The position numbers and the translations under genes are program-made. A stretch of 64,000 nucleotides of DNA from Galeruca laticollis (lineage: Eukaryota > Arthropoda > Insecta > Coleoptera > Chrysomelidae), in assembly GCA_963921935.1 (NCBI GenBank), contig OY998180.1, positions 87,293,139 through 87,357,138 on the forward strand, written 5' to 3'. Shown here one piece after another: positions 1-14,153 of this stretch (positions are counted from its first letter, which is position 1; each line of letters opens with the position of its first letter). The notes beneath the pieces are model-generated. The model was given only the letters and a program-made list of their open reading frames with translations. It was not told the origin of the DNA and did no database searches.

Positions 1-26
1 AGAGGAGTGGTAACGGTTAGGTTATG

Positions 27-183
27 TTAATTTATGTTTTTATTGACGTTTCGCTCTCTAATTCGGAGCATTTTCAAAAATTGTATACGAAAACGTTTTC
101 AATTTATTGCTAAACATCAATGTATGAAATTTTTGGAAATGCTCCGAATTAGAGAGCGAAACGTCAATAAAAACATAAATTGA
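27..183. repeat. Foldback made of two PLE-type terminal sequences
   Basis: Bases 33-85 and 130-180 are near-perfect inverted copies around a spacer of about 45 bases. The right arm reads GCTC, loop, GAGC, then GAAACGT, the same layout as the Penelope-like terminal repeats later in the window (stem II, then GAAACGT). I infer a degenerate pair of PLE termini head to head. No coding sequence lies between the arms. Confidence 0.6.
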
Positions 184-262
184 TACAGAATTTACGTTTA
201 TAACCTGATGCCCAAGTAAAATGGAAAAAAAAATTATATATAAGGTTAAAGAAAAACAAATA

Positions 263-263
<1 letters not shown>

Positions 264-323
<60 letters not shown>
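264..323. repeat. (TA)n microsatellite
   Basis: About 60 bases of alternating TA with one CA interruption, separating the PLE-type foldback from a foldback element. Confidence 0.95.
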
Positions 324-508
324 ACAAAGAGATTCATGGGTAATTCACGCAAAATAAGGGCTACTGAAATAGAGTGGTAACCGTGGATATGCATGTTTCT
401 GGCTCATTTTGCCTCTTCAGCACGGCATAACCAAATAAGTAGCCCTTATTTTGCGTGAATTACTCTTTGTTGTTGTTGTTTACATATCACGTGATATTCC
501 TACATCTT

Positions 509-511
<3 letters not shown>
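324..511. mobile_element. Foldback element FB-1, centrally deleted copy
   Basis: The two arms (about 324-380 and 425-470) are inverted copies containing the words CACGCAAAATAAGGGCTACT and its complement. The right flank carries CACGTGATATTCCTACATC, which also ends the copy at 11484. The centre keeps only a short stretch of the longer interior seen there. It lies between two TA tracts and has no open frame. Confidence 0.6.

Positions 512-556
<45 letters not shown>
512..556. repeat. (TA)n microsatellite
   Basis: Pure TA tract between two foldback elements. Confidence 0.95.
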
Positions 557-560
<4 letters not shown>

Positions 561-722
561 AGCAACGAATAGATTGGTGGGTATTGCACGCAAATAGAAG
601 GGGCTACTGAAAAGAGAGGTAACCGCAGACATGCATGTTTCTGGCTCACTCTGCGGTTACCACTCTTATCAGTAGCCCCTTCTATTTGCGTGCAATACCC
701 ACTAATCTATTCGTTGCTTATT
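557..722. mobile_element. FB-1-like perfect hairpin element
   Basis: Bases 557-639 and 641-722 pair almost without mismatch, so the whole unit is one hairpin with practically no loop. It shares the central words GGTAACCGCAGACATGCATG and TTTCTGGCTCA with FB-1, but its outer arms differ. The sequence beyond 722 (TCACGCACTATTCGTACATC) is again followed by TA. Confidence 0.65.
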
Positions 723-752
723 GTTCATATGTCACGCACTATTCGTACATCT

Positions 753-758
<6 letters not shown>

Positions 759-830
<72 letters not shown>
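759..830. repeat. (TA)n microsatellite, left target of Gypsy-1
   Basis: TA tract with one TTTG interruption. The Gypsy-1 5' LTR starts directly at its end. Confidence 0.95.
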
Positions 831-831
<1 letters not shown>

Positions 832-834
<3 letters not shown>

Positions 835-2244
835 AGATTTTATGTACTCATAACGTAATTATATCAACAGAAATTTAAGATGTCACAATTCAAAATAAAT
901 TGTAACAATTTATAGAAAAAGAAAAAAATGTAATTATCCATGAACAATTTTGAGAATATGTCCTATGTCCTTTTTTCAAAATTATAGATGTTGACATTCA
1001 ATAGTCAAAGGTAAATTCATAGTAACAATTTTTGATGTATACTTTCAATAGTATATCCAATCGGAATATAATGTTTGTATGTCACTTTTGTAATTGGGTT
1101 TTATTTAAAAAATAAGATTTTTAATAACATTTAATACAAATTAAAATGCTACTTTGATTTTATTTATGGTATGAATTAGTTAATACTAATATTGTAAATA
1201 AGGAATTTATATAAATGTCATGAAGTGACAAATTGAAATTAAATAAGTACTTACCTGATGCTATAAAATAATATGTTGTTATGACGTGCCGGAAAGAAGA
1301 AACAATTGTTTCATAGTGATTGCTAATGGGAAACTCAGGAGGTTGTTGACGGAAGATAGTGAAAGAAGGGTTTTTAAAGAAAATTTTCTCAGATTACGGT
1401 TAGCAAGAAGCTAACTAGAAGCTTATAGTAGTCGTCGAGATCTCCAAGAGTTGATGATATAGTCAGAAAAGATAACTTCAAATCTTCAGAGTCGGTGAGA
1501 TACTCAATTATTATGAAAATCTTATTTCCATTTTATATATATATATATATAATTTGTACAAGACACATTAATCGTGTAGATTAATCTGAACGAGGTTCCA
1601 GATCCAGAAGCTGAAATAAATTCAATTATTCTTATTTGTGGGTTCATATAGTGTTCTTTGAGGATACAAAAATTCTATAATATTGAACATGATCTAAAGT
1701 GCTTAGATAAAATTAATTTATAGGTTGTATTATTTTGGATAGAAATTTCATACTTACATAAGAATTTGATATCAAATCTTTACGAATATTCGCAAGATAT
1801 TGTTTATTATTCATATTTGGGTTATAAGACACATTCTTTTTCTGTAGGTCAACTCCAGTAAGGCAAACAGCTGTTTGTTTATTTCGAATGAAAGCCGCGT
1901 TACGTATTTTTCTTCTATGAATTGCGAATATTGGTAGTAAGAATAATTCATAGTTGTATTGTTGTCGAAAAGACAAGCGTTAATATATTCTTTATATTTA
2001 TGGTTCCATTAAACAAAATCATAGTACATACTTATCTCATTTATCAAATACATATACAAGCGTATTTCAAAGTGATAGGAACTTTATATATGACCCGTTA
2101 TCTCTACTAACCCTGAAACACGACTTTGAGGTGAGTAGTCGATTCTCTGGCTAAGAAGCCGTGGCATTGGAAGATAATAAAGTAAATAGAACAAAAGTTT
2201 TATAATAATAAAATTATAATAATAACCAATAATAAAAATACACA
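832..2244 (+). repeat. Gypsy-1 5' LTR
   Basis: Starts TGTAGATTTTATG and ends ATACACA (TG...CA). It matches 7593-9016 over its whole length with scattered substitutions and a few small indels; for example, the 3' copy has about 14 extra bases near 8155. The two LTRs are visibly more diverged than those of Gypsy-2, so this insertion is older. Short open frames inside it are present in both LTRs and are not genes. Confidence 0.9.
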
Positions 2245-2250
2245 ATCAAA

Positions 2251-2268
2251 TGGCGCCCAACGTGGGGC
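2251..2268 (+). other. Gypsy-1 primer binding site, tRNA-Lys type
   Basis: TGGCGCCCAACGTGGGGC lies 6 bases after the LTR. It is the reverse complement of the 3' end of insect tRNA-Lys(CTT) as I remember it, starting with TGG for the CCA tail. It would prime minus-strand synthesis. Confidence 0.8.
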
Positions 2269-2340
2269 GTAGAAAGGGGTAGATTTCGAGAAATAAAAAC
2301 ACTTATTGTTACAAAAAAAAATGTGATAATTTAAAAAAAA

Positions 2341-4269
2341 ATGGGCAAAACATTACAAGAACTTAAGGTAGAAGAGTTAAAAAAGGCATTGGAACGTAGG
2401 AATTTAAATACTACAGGCCTGAAGATTACATTGGTACAGAGATTAAGAGAAGACATCAAAAAACAAGGGGAAGATCCAGAAACAATAATATTTCAAGTGG
2501 AAGAGAAATATAGCACCACAGAAAATAATGATGATGACGGAAAAAGAGAAGGTTCTATGGAAGCTACTCCAGAAAGAAGAAGACAGGATGAAGGAGATGG
2601 TGGAAGTATTCCCCAATATCTACAAGATATGTTCGTGAAAATAATGAGAAAATAATAATAGGATGGAAAATCTATAATAGAAAAAAATAATGAAATAATG
2701 GAAAATAATAATCGAATGGAAAAATCTATTATGCAAGAAATTAAAATAACGAGAGAAGAATTTAGGAAGGAACTTCAAGTAGAAGTAGCAAACCTGAGGA
2801 AAGAAATAGAGGTAACAAATGATAAAATGGATAACATGAAAGAAGAATTGAAGAAAGAAAATGGAGAAACAAGAAATGAGATAAACAGAGAGTTCGAAGA
2901 ACAGGAGAAGATATATGGTGAACGGCAAACGAATACAGAAGCAAGGATGAAAGGTTGTGAGAAGAATATTCAAAATATACAGAGAAATATCATGGCTAAC
3001 AATAAGGACTTACAAGTATTACAAAAAGAAGTGAGCGAAGGCATACAAACGAATTTAAACGTGGCCGAAGAAAAATTGAAAAAGTCAGAGAGGAAAATAA
3101 ATATGGAAATAGAGGAGAGAAAGTTAGAAGTCAGGGAAGAATGGAAGAAAACAGAAGAAAGAATAAATAGTCAAAGACAGAATGAAGATGGTTATAGACA
3201 AGAGAACAGGGGGCAAATGGTAGTTACATATTGGCATAATGATAATAGCTCAATAAAATTTGATGGGGATATTAGGAAAATTCATCTTACAGTATTTTCA
3301 AATATAATTAGGGAGAAAATATCAAAATATGGGGAAAGACAGGATTGTAAGGAAATAATTAGGAATAGTTTAGGGTGTCAAGAATTAATTTGGTTTGCGA
3401 GTAGAGAAATTGAAATTGATAATTACCAATCTTTTCATGATTTATTTATAAATTATTTTTGGGGAACTGTGAATCAATCAATTAAAAGGGAAAAATTACA
3501 CTTTGGTCAATACAGAGAAAATTATGGTCAGTCAGCACACATGTACATCATGCAGCTATATATCCAAGTCCAATATTTAGAACCTAAAGTGCCTGAGGAA
3601 GAAGCAGTGTTACTTCTATCCAGACATTTTAAACCCCAGATAATGGAGGCTGTTGCAATCCAAAGTATAAAGACTATAGAACAATTTATCAATTACTTAA
3701 TGAGAATAGAGAGAAATAGTCCTAGTCATATTAACAATATAAATTCTGACAAATATTACCGACGAGAAAATAATAACGTACAAAATAATAACAACTAAAA
3801 CAATAATAACTTTAATACAAATAGATACAATCAAAATAGACAGAATCATTTAATTAATAGACAAAATCAACAATACTTAAATACCAGAAATAATGATAGT
3901 AGATTCATACGTCATAATACAGAAAATAATAGAGCTAATTTTGTAAATAGAAACAACAATAATTTTGACAATACAAATAGACAAAATAACTATACTAGAC
4001 AATAATATAACAATAATATTCAAAATAGACAAACTAATTATCATAATAATGAACAAAATCGACAACAAATTAACACAAACACAAATAATAATGCACAAGG
4101 TCAAAACAGAAGAGTATATTTTCCAACGAGAACTCAATCTCGAGAAGGTAGTGTGGAAAGGAGTAGAGGAGAACAAGGTGGTAGTGAAGTAATTCATATA
4201 AATAGAAGACAGTCAGACAGTGATGTTGAGGAAGTGAATCATGATTCTCAACATGAGTCAAATTTTTAA
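2341..4269 (+). pseudogene. gag: Gypsy-1 gag with N-terminal SAP-like motif, interrupted
   Basis: The reading frame starts at ATG 2341. Residues 1-40 resemble a SAP motif (LKVEELKKAL...LVQRL). Three consecutive stops follow at 2653-2661, then a long charged coiled coil (2698-3200), a capsid-like block (3250-3720, with FDGDIRKIH, LIWFASREIE and LLLSRHF) and an Asn-rich tail to the stop at 4267. Further in-frame stops lie at 3796 and about 4003. No CCHC zinc knuckle is present, as in the gags of Gypsy-2 and Gypsy-3. Residue-level similarity to Gypsy-3 gag runs along the whole length, so the frame is sure, but the protein cannot be made whole from this copy. Confidence 0.85.
4260..4266 (+). promoter_or_regulatory. 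Putative -1 frameshift site at the gag end (AAATTTT)
   Basis: In the gag frame this reads A AAT TTT, followed at once by the TAA stop. It is a canonical X XXY YYZ slippery heptamer. pol is in the -1 frame relative to gag and is open across this point. I did not assess a downstream stimulatory RNA structure. Confidence 0.65.
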
Positions 4270-7200
4270 TACAGCGCTCTCCAAATTTTACAAGCAATAC
4301 GTGTACATACGAACATTATAGGAAATTTTTAAAATCTGATAATGAAATTGAATAGAACGAAACATCAAGTTTAATAATATTAAAAGCACGAGTAGGAAAC
4401 CAAGACATAGACATAATAATTGATAGTGGTAGCGAAGCAAGCTTAATTGATAGTAATTTCTTGTCGAGATTTCCTAACTTATCCAAAAATCTTATTAAAA
4501 TTCCTAAAATTAATATCGTAGGTGCTAATAATAAAAAACTTTGCGAGGTAAATCAAATTTTAAATATAACTGTGCATTTTAATAAAGAACCAGTACAACT
4601 AGATTTGTTAGTAACTAAAAATTTACAAACTGATCTGATTATTGGTTTTGATCAGTTAGATAAATATCAAGCTATTATTGATTTTAAGAAAAAAGCAATC
4701 AGAATTAAAGAAATTTGGGTAAATTTCAATTTTTACAATAATGGTAATAACAGTGTTACAAACATGACAAACATGTATATTAATCAGAGGAAGTGTGATA
4801 ATGATAAATATTACAATAATTCTAATGAAAATAATGAAGTATATAGGGGGGATGATGATGGGGAATTGAATATAGATGATACTAAATTGATTTGTCCCAA
4901 AAATAGGGAAAATATAATATTGAATTTAATAAAAGAGTATAAGGAACTTTTCAATAATAAGTCACGCATACCTGAAAATTATATACACACATTTCATGTA
5001 AGAAACACTGAAGATTATAAAAATAAAACTTACCCAATACCTTATCATTTAAAAAATCAAATGAAGTTGGAAATTAATAAACTATTAGCTCAGAAAATAA
5101 TTTCACATTCTGATACGCCATATATTAATTCATTAGTTGTTGTTAAAAAGAAAGATGGAGAATTACGTATTTGTTTAGATGCACGAGCTTTAAATAAAAT
5201 TTCAATACCTCAATTTGAACAACCGATAAGCACACAAAATTTAATAGGTAGAACTACCAATGCAAAGATTTTTTCAAAACTTGACCTAAAATATAGTTTT
5301 TGGTTAATTCCTTTAAAAGAAGAATGTAGGAAGTACACGGGATTTTCTGTAGATGGGGAGATCTACACGTTTAATATTGTACCATTTGGTTACAGAGAGC
5401 AGGTTCAGCACTGATTAGGGCAATGAACAATATCTTAGGTCAATACCAAGATTTTGCCATAAGTTATATTGATGACATCTTAATTTTCGGCAAATCTGAA
5501 AACGAACACCTAAAACATATAAATTTATTATTATTAGCTTTAGATAAAGCAGGCTTAAAACTTAACCTAAATTAGTGTGAATTTTATCAAACTGAGACAT
5601 TTTTTTTAGAGTATAAAATTTACAAATCTGGTATATCTATGGATCCAAATAGATTAAAAATCACTTCAGATTATATCAGACCGATAAATTTACGAACATT
5701 GAGTAGTTTTCTGGGAATGATTAATTATTTTAAACGTTTGATACCAAACATCACTGAACTAGAGCTACATTTGTTAAATTTGCCCAAAAAAAGGAGTTAA
5801 ATGGAAATGGGAGATGAGCATGAAAGGGCTTTTGTAGAAATTGAAAATAGATTTCTCAATAATATTAAAGTTTTCTATCCGGATTATAGTTTACCGTTCA
5901 TTTTGAGAACAGATGCATCTATACATCGATTTATAGGTACACTATTACAAATTCAAAATGAAATTGAGGTTCCAATAACTTTTGTTTCCAGAAAAACTAA
6001 AGCACATGAACAAAAATATGCTAGCAGTGAACTAGAATTAGCATCTATCTTATATGCTGTAGAAAAACTTGAATTTTATTTGTTAGGTAGAAAATTTATT
6101 TTAGAAACGGATAATAGTGGTTTATTATCATTATTAAACAATAAATTTGGAAACAGTAGAATTCATAGATGGTCATTGCTATTACAAGAGTATTCATTTG
6201 ATATTAAACATGTTAAGGGTAGTTTAAACATAGTAACTGACTCAATATCGAGAATTGATGGACAAAATACACAAACCAGACAAGTGAGAATTGGGCTAAA
6301 CATATTAGCAGACGATGAGACAATCTTCTCTAGACAAACGATTTTACAAGACCAAATGAATCTAAACACACAAGTAAAAATAAAATCAGAGCTCAGGGGA
6401 CAATTTTATATTCGGACGGTAGCTGGACAAAAACCATATGTATTTAGTGAAGAACTAGCTCAGTAAATACTTAAAACATTACATATCACATATCGACATC
6501 CAGGAAGCAGGAATTTATGGCTATTATTCAGGGAAATATTCATATCTAAACAAGACCATACAATTTCTAAGAAAGTCACTAGAACATGTGAAACATGCCA
6601 ATTAGCTAAAGATAAAAACAGACAGAATCAAAACATACCGAAAACAATAAATTCATCTCATCCACTACAAGTAATATCAATAGATTTCATATCTAACTTG
6701 ACAATCACAGACAATAAAAACAAACATATTTTTATAATCTTGGACGTTTTTACAAAATACATTCAACTTTATGCTTGTAGACAAACTAATACAAATGTAG
6801 TCAAATCATGTGTCAATTCATTCATTAATACTATAGGACGACCACAACATTGTATCATGGACAATGCTACATATTTTAATAATAGTAGATTTAAAAAATT
6901 TTTAAACGAACGAAACATAGATCCCAGATCCATTTCAATTAGGCATCCAAATGCAAACCCTGTAGAAAGATATATCCGAGAGGTAATAAAATATCTTAGA
7001 ATAATAGTACAATTTGAACACCATCTATGGGACACTAAATTATTAGATGTAGAAAATTTTATGAATCAATTACCTAATACTGTGACAAAACAATCCCCAC
7101 ATGTATTGATGGAAAGAACGCCTTTAGATAGACCATAGTTATGTGTAAATAATCAAGATCACCAGAGTATTGTTGATGAAGTCAGTCAGAAAATAAATCG

Positions 7201-7440
7201 AAGTGCTGATAAGTACCTAAAAAGGAAAAATAAATTATTAAAAAATAGAGTAGTATACAAAAAGGGTGATTTAGTTATTGTAAAAGCATTACGAGTACCA
7301 GATACAAGGGCTAGAGTGAGTAAAAAATTACTTTTACCATTTGAGGGACCATATGTAATTGAGAATGAATATCCGGTGAATTCATATTTATTAAAAGATC
7401 CTATGAGTGATAAGATATAAGGTTTTTTCCATATATCATA
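4266..7440 (+). pseudogene. pol: Gypsy-1 pol, multiply disrupted
   Basis: Domains in order: aspartic protease (DSGSEAS near 4422), reverse transcriptase (4900-5780, YIDD at 5466-5477), RNase H (about 5850-6250, DAS...ELELAS...DNSGLL) and integrase. The integrase has a zinc finger (HITYRHPG...CETCQLAK, 6485-6610), a catalytic D at 6683, D at 6860 and E at 6965, and a C-terminal tail ending near 7440. Damage: a stop near 4358; a one-base loss near 5394 in the reverse transcriptase; a stop near 5574; frameshifts around 5790-5800; and stops at 6464 and 7136. The region between the catalytic D and E has 34 residues. Domain order with integrase last is the Ty3/gypsy order. Confidence 0.9.
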
Positions 7441-7573
7441 AATTTATAAATATTATGATGAAGATAAAGAGTGATCAGAACATATTTTAAAAGATAGATT
7501 GAGTGTAAATACTATTTAAGAGAACAGGTAATTTATGAATGTAAAATATGCAAGTTATATGATATTTTAAATT

Positions 7574-7590
7574 CAAAAATTGGGGCATTT
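7574..7590 (+). other. Gypsy-1 polypurine-type tract
   Basis: AAAAATTGGGGCATTT directly before the 3' LTR, where plus-strand priming is expected. The purine run is short. Confidence 0.6.
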
Positions 7591-7592
7591 AT

Positions 7593-10648
<3,056 letters not shown>

Positions 10649-10700
<52 letters not shown>
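10649..10700. repeat. (TA)n microsatellite
   Basis: TA tract inside otherwise unassigned sequence. Confidence 0.95.
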
Positions 10701-10706
<6 letters not shown>

Positions 10707-11375
10707 ATTGTATAGTCAGTTTTAAATAATATATCGATGATTTCAATGAATATATGAACGTTAAATTCGCACAAACATTTAATACATGTAACATCGACTG
10801 TGAATTCCACATTTAGTGTCGCGTGGAAATTTATGAGAGCATACGTTTCTCCTATGCACCGACGCAATTGTTTACATGATCCAAAGTATTCAGTGCGCAT
10901 GACTGGATAGAATGTAGGAGTGGTATCAGGAAATTTGATGTTAAAATAATTCGGAATATCATCTTAACAATTTATGAAAATATTTTTTTAAGGTGTTGGT
11001 ATTTTTATTTTTATTCAATATCCATAATCAATTTATTAAAATTTGCTTACTTCATTCATTCTATGTAATAATATTCTCATTTATTAAACTCAGAGGTGTA
11101 TATTCAGGGAAGATTTAAATTAAATAATCAAAATTAAATTACATTTATTTATGTGCGTACTGAACCCAAAGGGAGGAGTCTACATGCTACCGACTCTATG
11201 TTAAAAAAAATTAAAACAACACCAACATATCATAATTAGGAGGTAGCCGAAGGTAAGTCAAGTGTATACAAAACAAAATAACCACTCATTTATAACTAAA
11301 CTTTTATAACTATCATAAATATAAAAACAATAATAATAGATAATGACATAAATTATTTCCTCAATTGTGCATTTG

Positions 11376-11380
<5 letters not shown>
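10701..11380. other. Unassigned intergenic sequence
   Basis: Low-complexity AT-rich sequence. I see no open frame, repeat copy or domain in it. Confidence 0.5.
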
Positions 11381-11415
<35 letters not shown>

Positions 11416-11435
11416 TATGTATATATATATATAAA

Positions 11436-11483
<48 letters not shown>
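11381..11483. repeat. (TA)n microsatellite with regular interruptions
   Basis: TA tract with two AAATATATGTA interruptions near 11410 and 11433. Confidence 0.95.
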
Positions 11484-11484
<1 letters not shown>

Positions 11485-11843
11485 CAAAGAAGATGTAGGA
11501 ATATCGCGTGATATGTTAACAACAACAACAAAGAGATTCTTGGGTAATTCACGCAAAAAGAAAAAGGGGCTACTGAAACAGAGTGGTAACCGCGGACATG
11601 CATGTTTCTGGCTCAATTCAAGGCACAAATGAGCGTTTGGTTTCCCTGCTGAAATCCGTTGTTTTGTGTTTTCCCATGTTTCGATTAACCTCTTTGCTCC
11701 CAAATTTTACATCCTTATTTGGTTATACCGTGCTGATGACGGCAAATGAGCCAGAAACATGCATGTCCGCGGTGCGGTTTACCACTCTGTTTCAGTAGCC
11801 CTTTTTCTTTTTGCGTGAATTATCCAAGAATCTCTTTGTTGTT
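11484..11843. mobile_element. Foldback element FB-1, longest copy
   Basis: Left arm (from AACAAAGAAGATGTAGG through CGCGGACATGCATGTTTCTGG) and right arm (from CCAGAAACATGCATGTCC to AATCTCTTTGTTGTT) are inverted copies about 110 bases long, around a unique centre of roughly 140 bases. The same centre appears reversed in the half copy at 39523. No open frame of note, so it is non-autonomous. TA tracts lie on both sides. Confidence 0.7.
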
Positions 11844-11862
11844 ATATATATATATATATATA
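11844..11862. repeat. Short (TA)n tract, left target of Gypsy-2
   Basis: About 19 bases of TA between FB-1 and the Gypsy-2 5' LTR. Confidence 0.85.
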
Positions 11863-14042
11863 TTATACTGGTTTGAAATGAGCACCTTGAATCTATTTTT
11901 TTGAATGCATTGACGTTGTGACGGAACTAATAAGGCTGCTGATATTCGGATTTACGTTTAGAATAAAATTTATACTGTCCGTAATATTATTTGGCTTATC
12001 GATATATATCAGACCAACTTCAATCATAATGTTGGATGGAGAAATTGATTTGATACCGTTTAATTACTTAATTTTGTATCCGAATGATAGTGTCTTTTCA
12101 TTTTTGGGTTATGTGCAGTTCAGCTATTACAAACTTAATAGAATTATAAAAAATACTTGCTTTCAATTTTTAACAATTTTTATTTAAAATGATTATCAAC
12201 GTGAAGTACTGAGAAATATACAAATACTTGGTAAATGTACAAGATGACCTGACTAGTGTTTTAATGTGACATTAAGTTGATAATTCTATAATATATAATG
12301 TCAAAAGTTTAGGAACTGTCACATAGGAGAGAATTGTTTGGTTATATATCACAGTGACATAGATGTCAAAAAAGTCTATGGAAATGAATAATGCAACAAA
12401 TCGAAAGAGAAGCAGAAATCACAGAACTTTATATTTATTGTGTCAGGAAATATATGAATTTTGTTGTTGAGTAAATAAAGCTATTATTTAGGAATTAGAA
12501 AATAGGAATAGAGGATAGTTTATGTGAAGGAATAATAATAATTTGGTAGAAAGAACATTTTAAAAGGACACAAACACAATTTAAAAAAATTAACACTTAA
12601 GCATAAAGGCGGGTTTATACAACATTTACATAGTCATAATCATAATCACAGTCAGAATCATAAACTTAATCATAATCATAACTCTGAAAGGCGTTTATAC
12701 AATTTTAATAGTCACAGTCATAAGCATAAAATTCATATAAATGAAATTTGCCAAAAAGTCAAATCAATGAAGTTAATATAAACAATGATTGACGGAGCAC
12801 AGAAATACCTCCAAAAAACGGCCAATAAAATTAATTCTTCAACCAAGACGCCTTTTTGTCATCATTGCTCATCGCGTGTTGGTTACGACACATGCGCATT
12901 TCAATTCTCGTCTTAATCATAATCATAAAGTTAAAAGTTAGGAACTTCAAGGTCAGTAAAATTATGCTTATGATTATGATTGTGATTGTGACAATTGTAT
13001 AAACGGTGCTATAAGAAATCATTAGTTTAACTCTTATGATTGTGACTGTGATTATGATTATGACTATGTAAATGTTGTATAAACCCGCCTTTAGAATCAG
13101 CACACATATGATTAGGGCATAGCAACAAAAAACAAGGAAGTTTGTTGATGAAGAAAATGAAAGGGTATGACATATTGGAGAAATGATAAGAAATTTTAGA
13201 TAAAAAAATATCAAAATTGTATAAAAGAGTCCTGAATGAACAGTAGAAGCGGCAAATAAAAATATATAAGAAGGAATATTATAAAGAAGCTACATATAAA
13301 AATATATAAAATAACAATTATTGGAGTCCCGGCAGTTCTGTATGGTGTGGTTTTCAAAGGCAGCACTTCAAGAAGGAGTATTAGTGGGGTAGTGAGGACC
13401 AGGTTAGTTTTTTTTTGTCTTTGTTGGTACCAACATTTATGTTAAAGATATAAAACAGATTTGATAAAAGTAATTACATAAACATTAGTACTTACGCATT
13501 GCTATTTAACGTTTATAATTCATCGCTTTGTTTCTTTGTTCCAATTTAGTACTTGCGCATTTCTATTTAACGTTTATAAATTTCGACTTCTCAACTTTTA
13601 TATTAGCATAAGACATTTCATCACTTCGTTCCTTTGTTCAAATTTATAATACATATTTTCTGACCAATACAAACTAGTTCATATTAAATATTATTGAAAT
13701 CATTGTTTTATTAAATATCATTTCAACGGATACGAACTGACATCTGTTATTACTGTGAGATCTGGAATCGACTATTCTTATGAGAAATTTTAACCATAGG
13801 CGCACCAAATGATATAAAAAAATATTAAAAATTGTTTGAATGAATAAAAGATAAAATATTGGAGATAAAGTGTAAAAATAACTGGAACCCAAAAAGTAGA
13901 TAGAGTATCTCATTCTCTCCGCATAAATAAATACATAAAATTTTTCTTTTTCTTTTAATGAGCTAGCCACACTAAAATTTAATAAGTCAAAATAGTATTA
14001 CAATAATATTAAAAATTCCTCTTATACACACAAGTATTACAA
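11863..14042 (+). repeat. Gypsy-2 5' LTR, carrying a MITE
   Basis: Same sequence as 17744-19435 except for the 0.5-kb insertion at 12607-13090 and a few single-base differences (near 12092, 18433 and a T-run near 13410). It starts TTATACTGG and ends GTATTACAA. Open frames in it, such as 11918-12187, recur identically in the 3' LTR and are not genes. Confidence 0.9.
12607..13090. mobile_element. MITE with long nested terminal inverted repeats
   Basis: Terminal inverted repeats of about 58 bases start AGGCGGGTTTATACAAC and run into repeated TCATAATCATAATCA words. A second, inner inverted pair contains GTTTATACAATT. The 3' LTR shows the empty site GCATTAGAATC. The flanks here are TAA on the left and TTA on the right, which fits a 3-base TWA duplication as in PIF/Harbinger elements, but one mismatch leaves this open. 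There is no coding capacity. Confidence 0.8.
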
Positions 14043-14044
14043 AA

Positions 14045-14062
14045 TGGCGAGCCAACGTGGGG
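14045..14062 (+). other. Gypsy-2 primer binding site, degenerate Lys type
   Basis: TGGCGAGCCAACGTGGGG lies just after the LTR. It differs from the Gypsy-1 site by one inserted A and one substitution while keeping AACGTGGGG. It may be a mutated Lys site or fit another tRNA. Confidence 0.6.
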
Positions 14063-14153
14063 TGGTATAAATATAGGGTTATTCACAATTATAGGGTGAT
14101 TATTGTAAGGAGTCTTTTCTGAATATTTTAATCATCAAATCACGACATACATC

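Noticed and set aside
2251..2268. tRNA gene remnants at the CCA-complementary sequences
   Set aside because: Only the 18-base 3' end is matched, in the position of an LTR-element primer site, with no cloverleaf.
7441..7592. A possible envelope gene after Gypsy-1 pol
   Set aside because: Only about 130 bases lie between the integrase end and the polypurine tract, so there is no room for one. Gypsy-2 and Gypsy-3 also show none.
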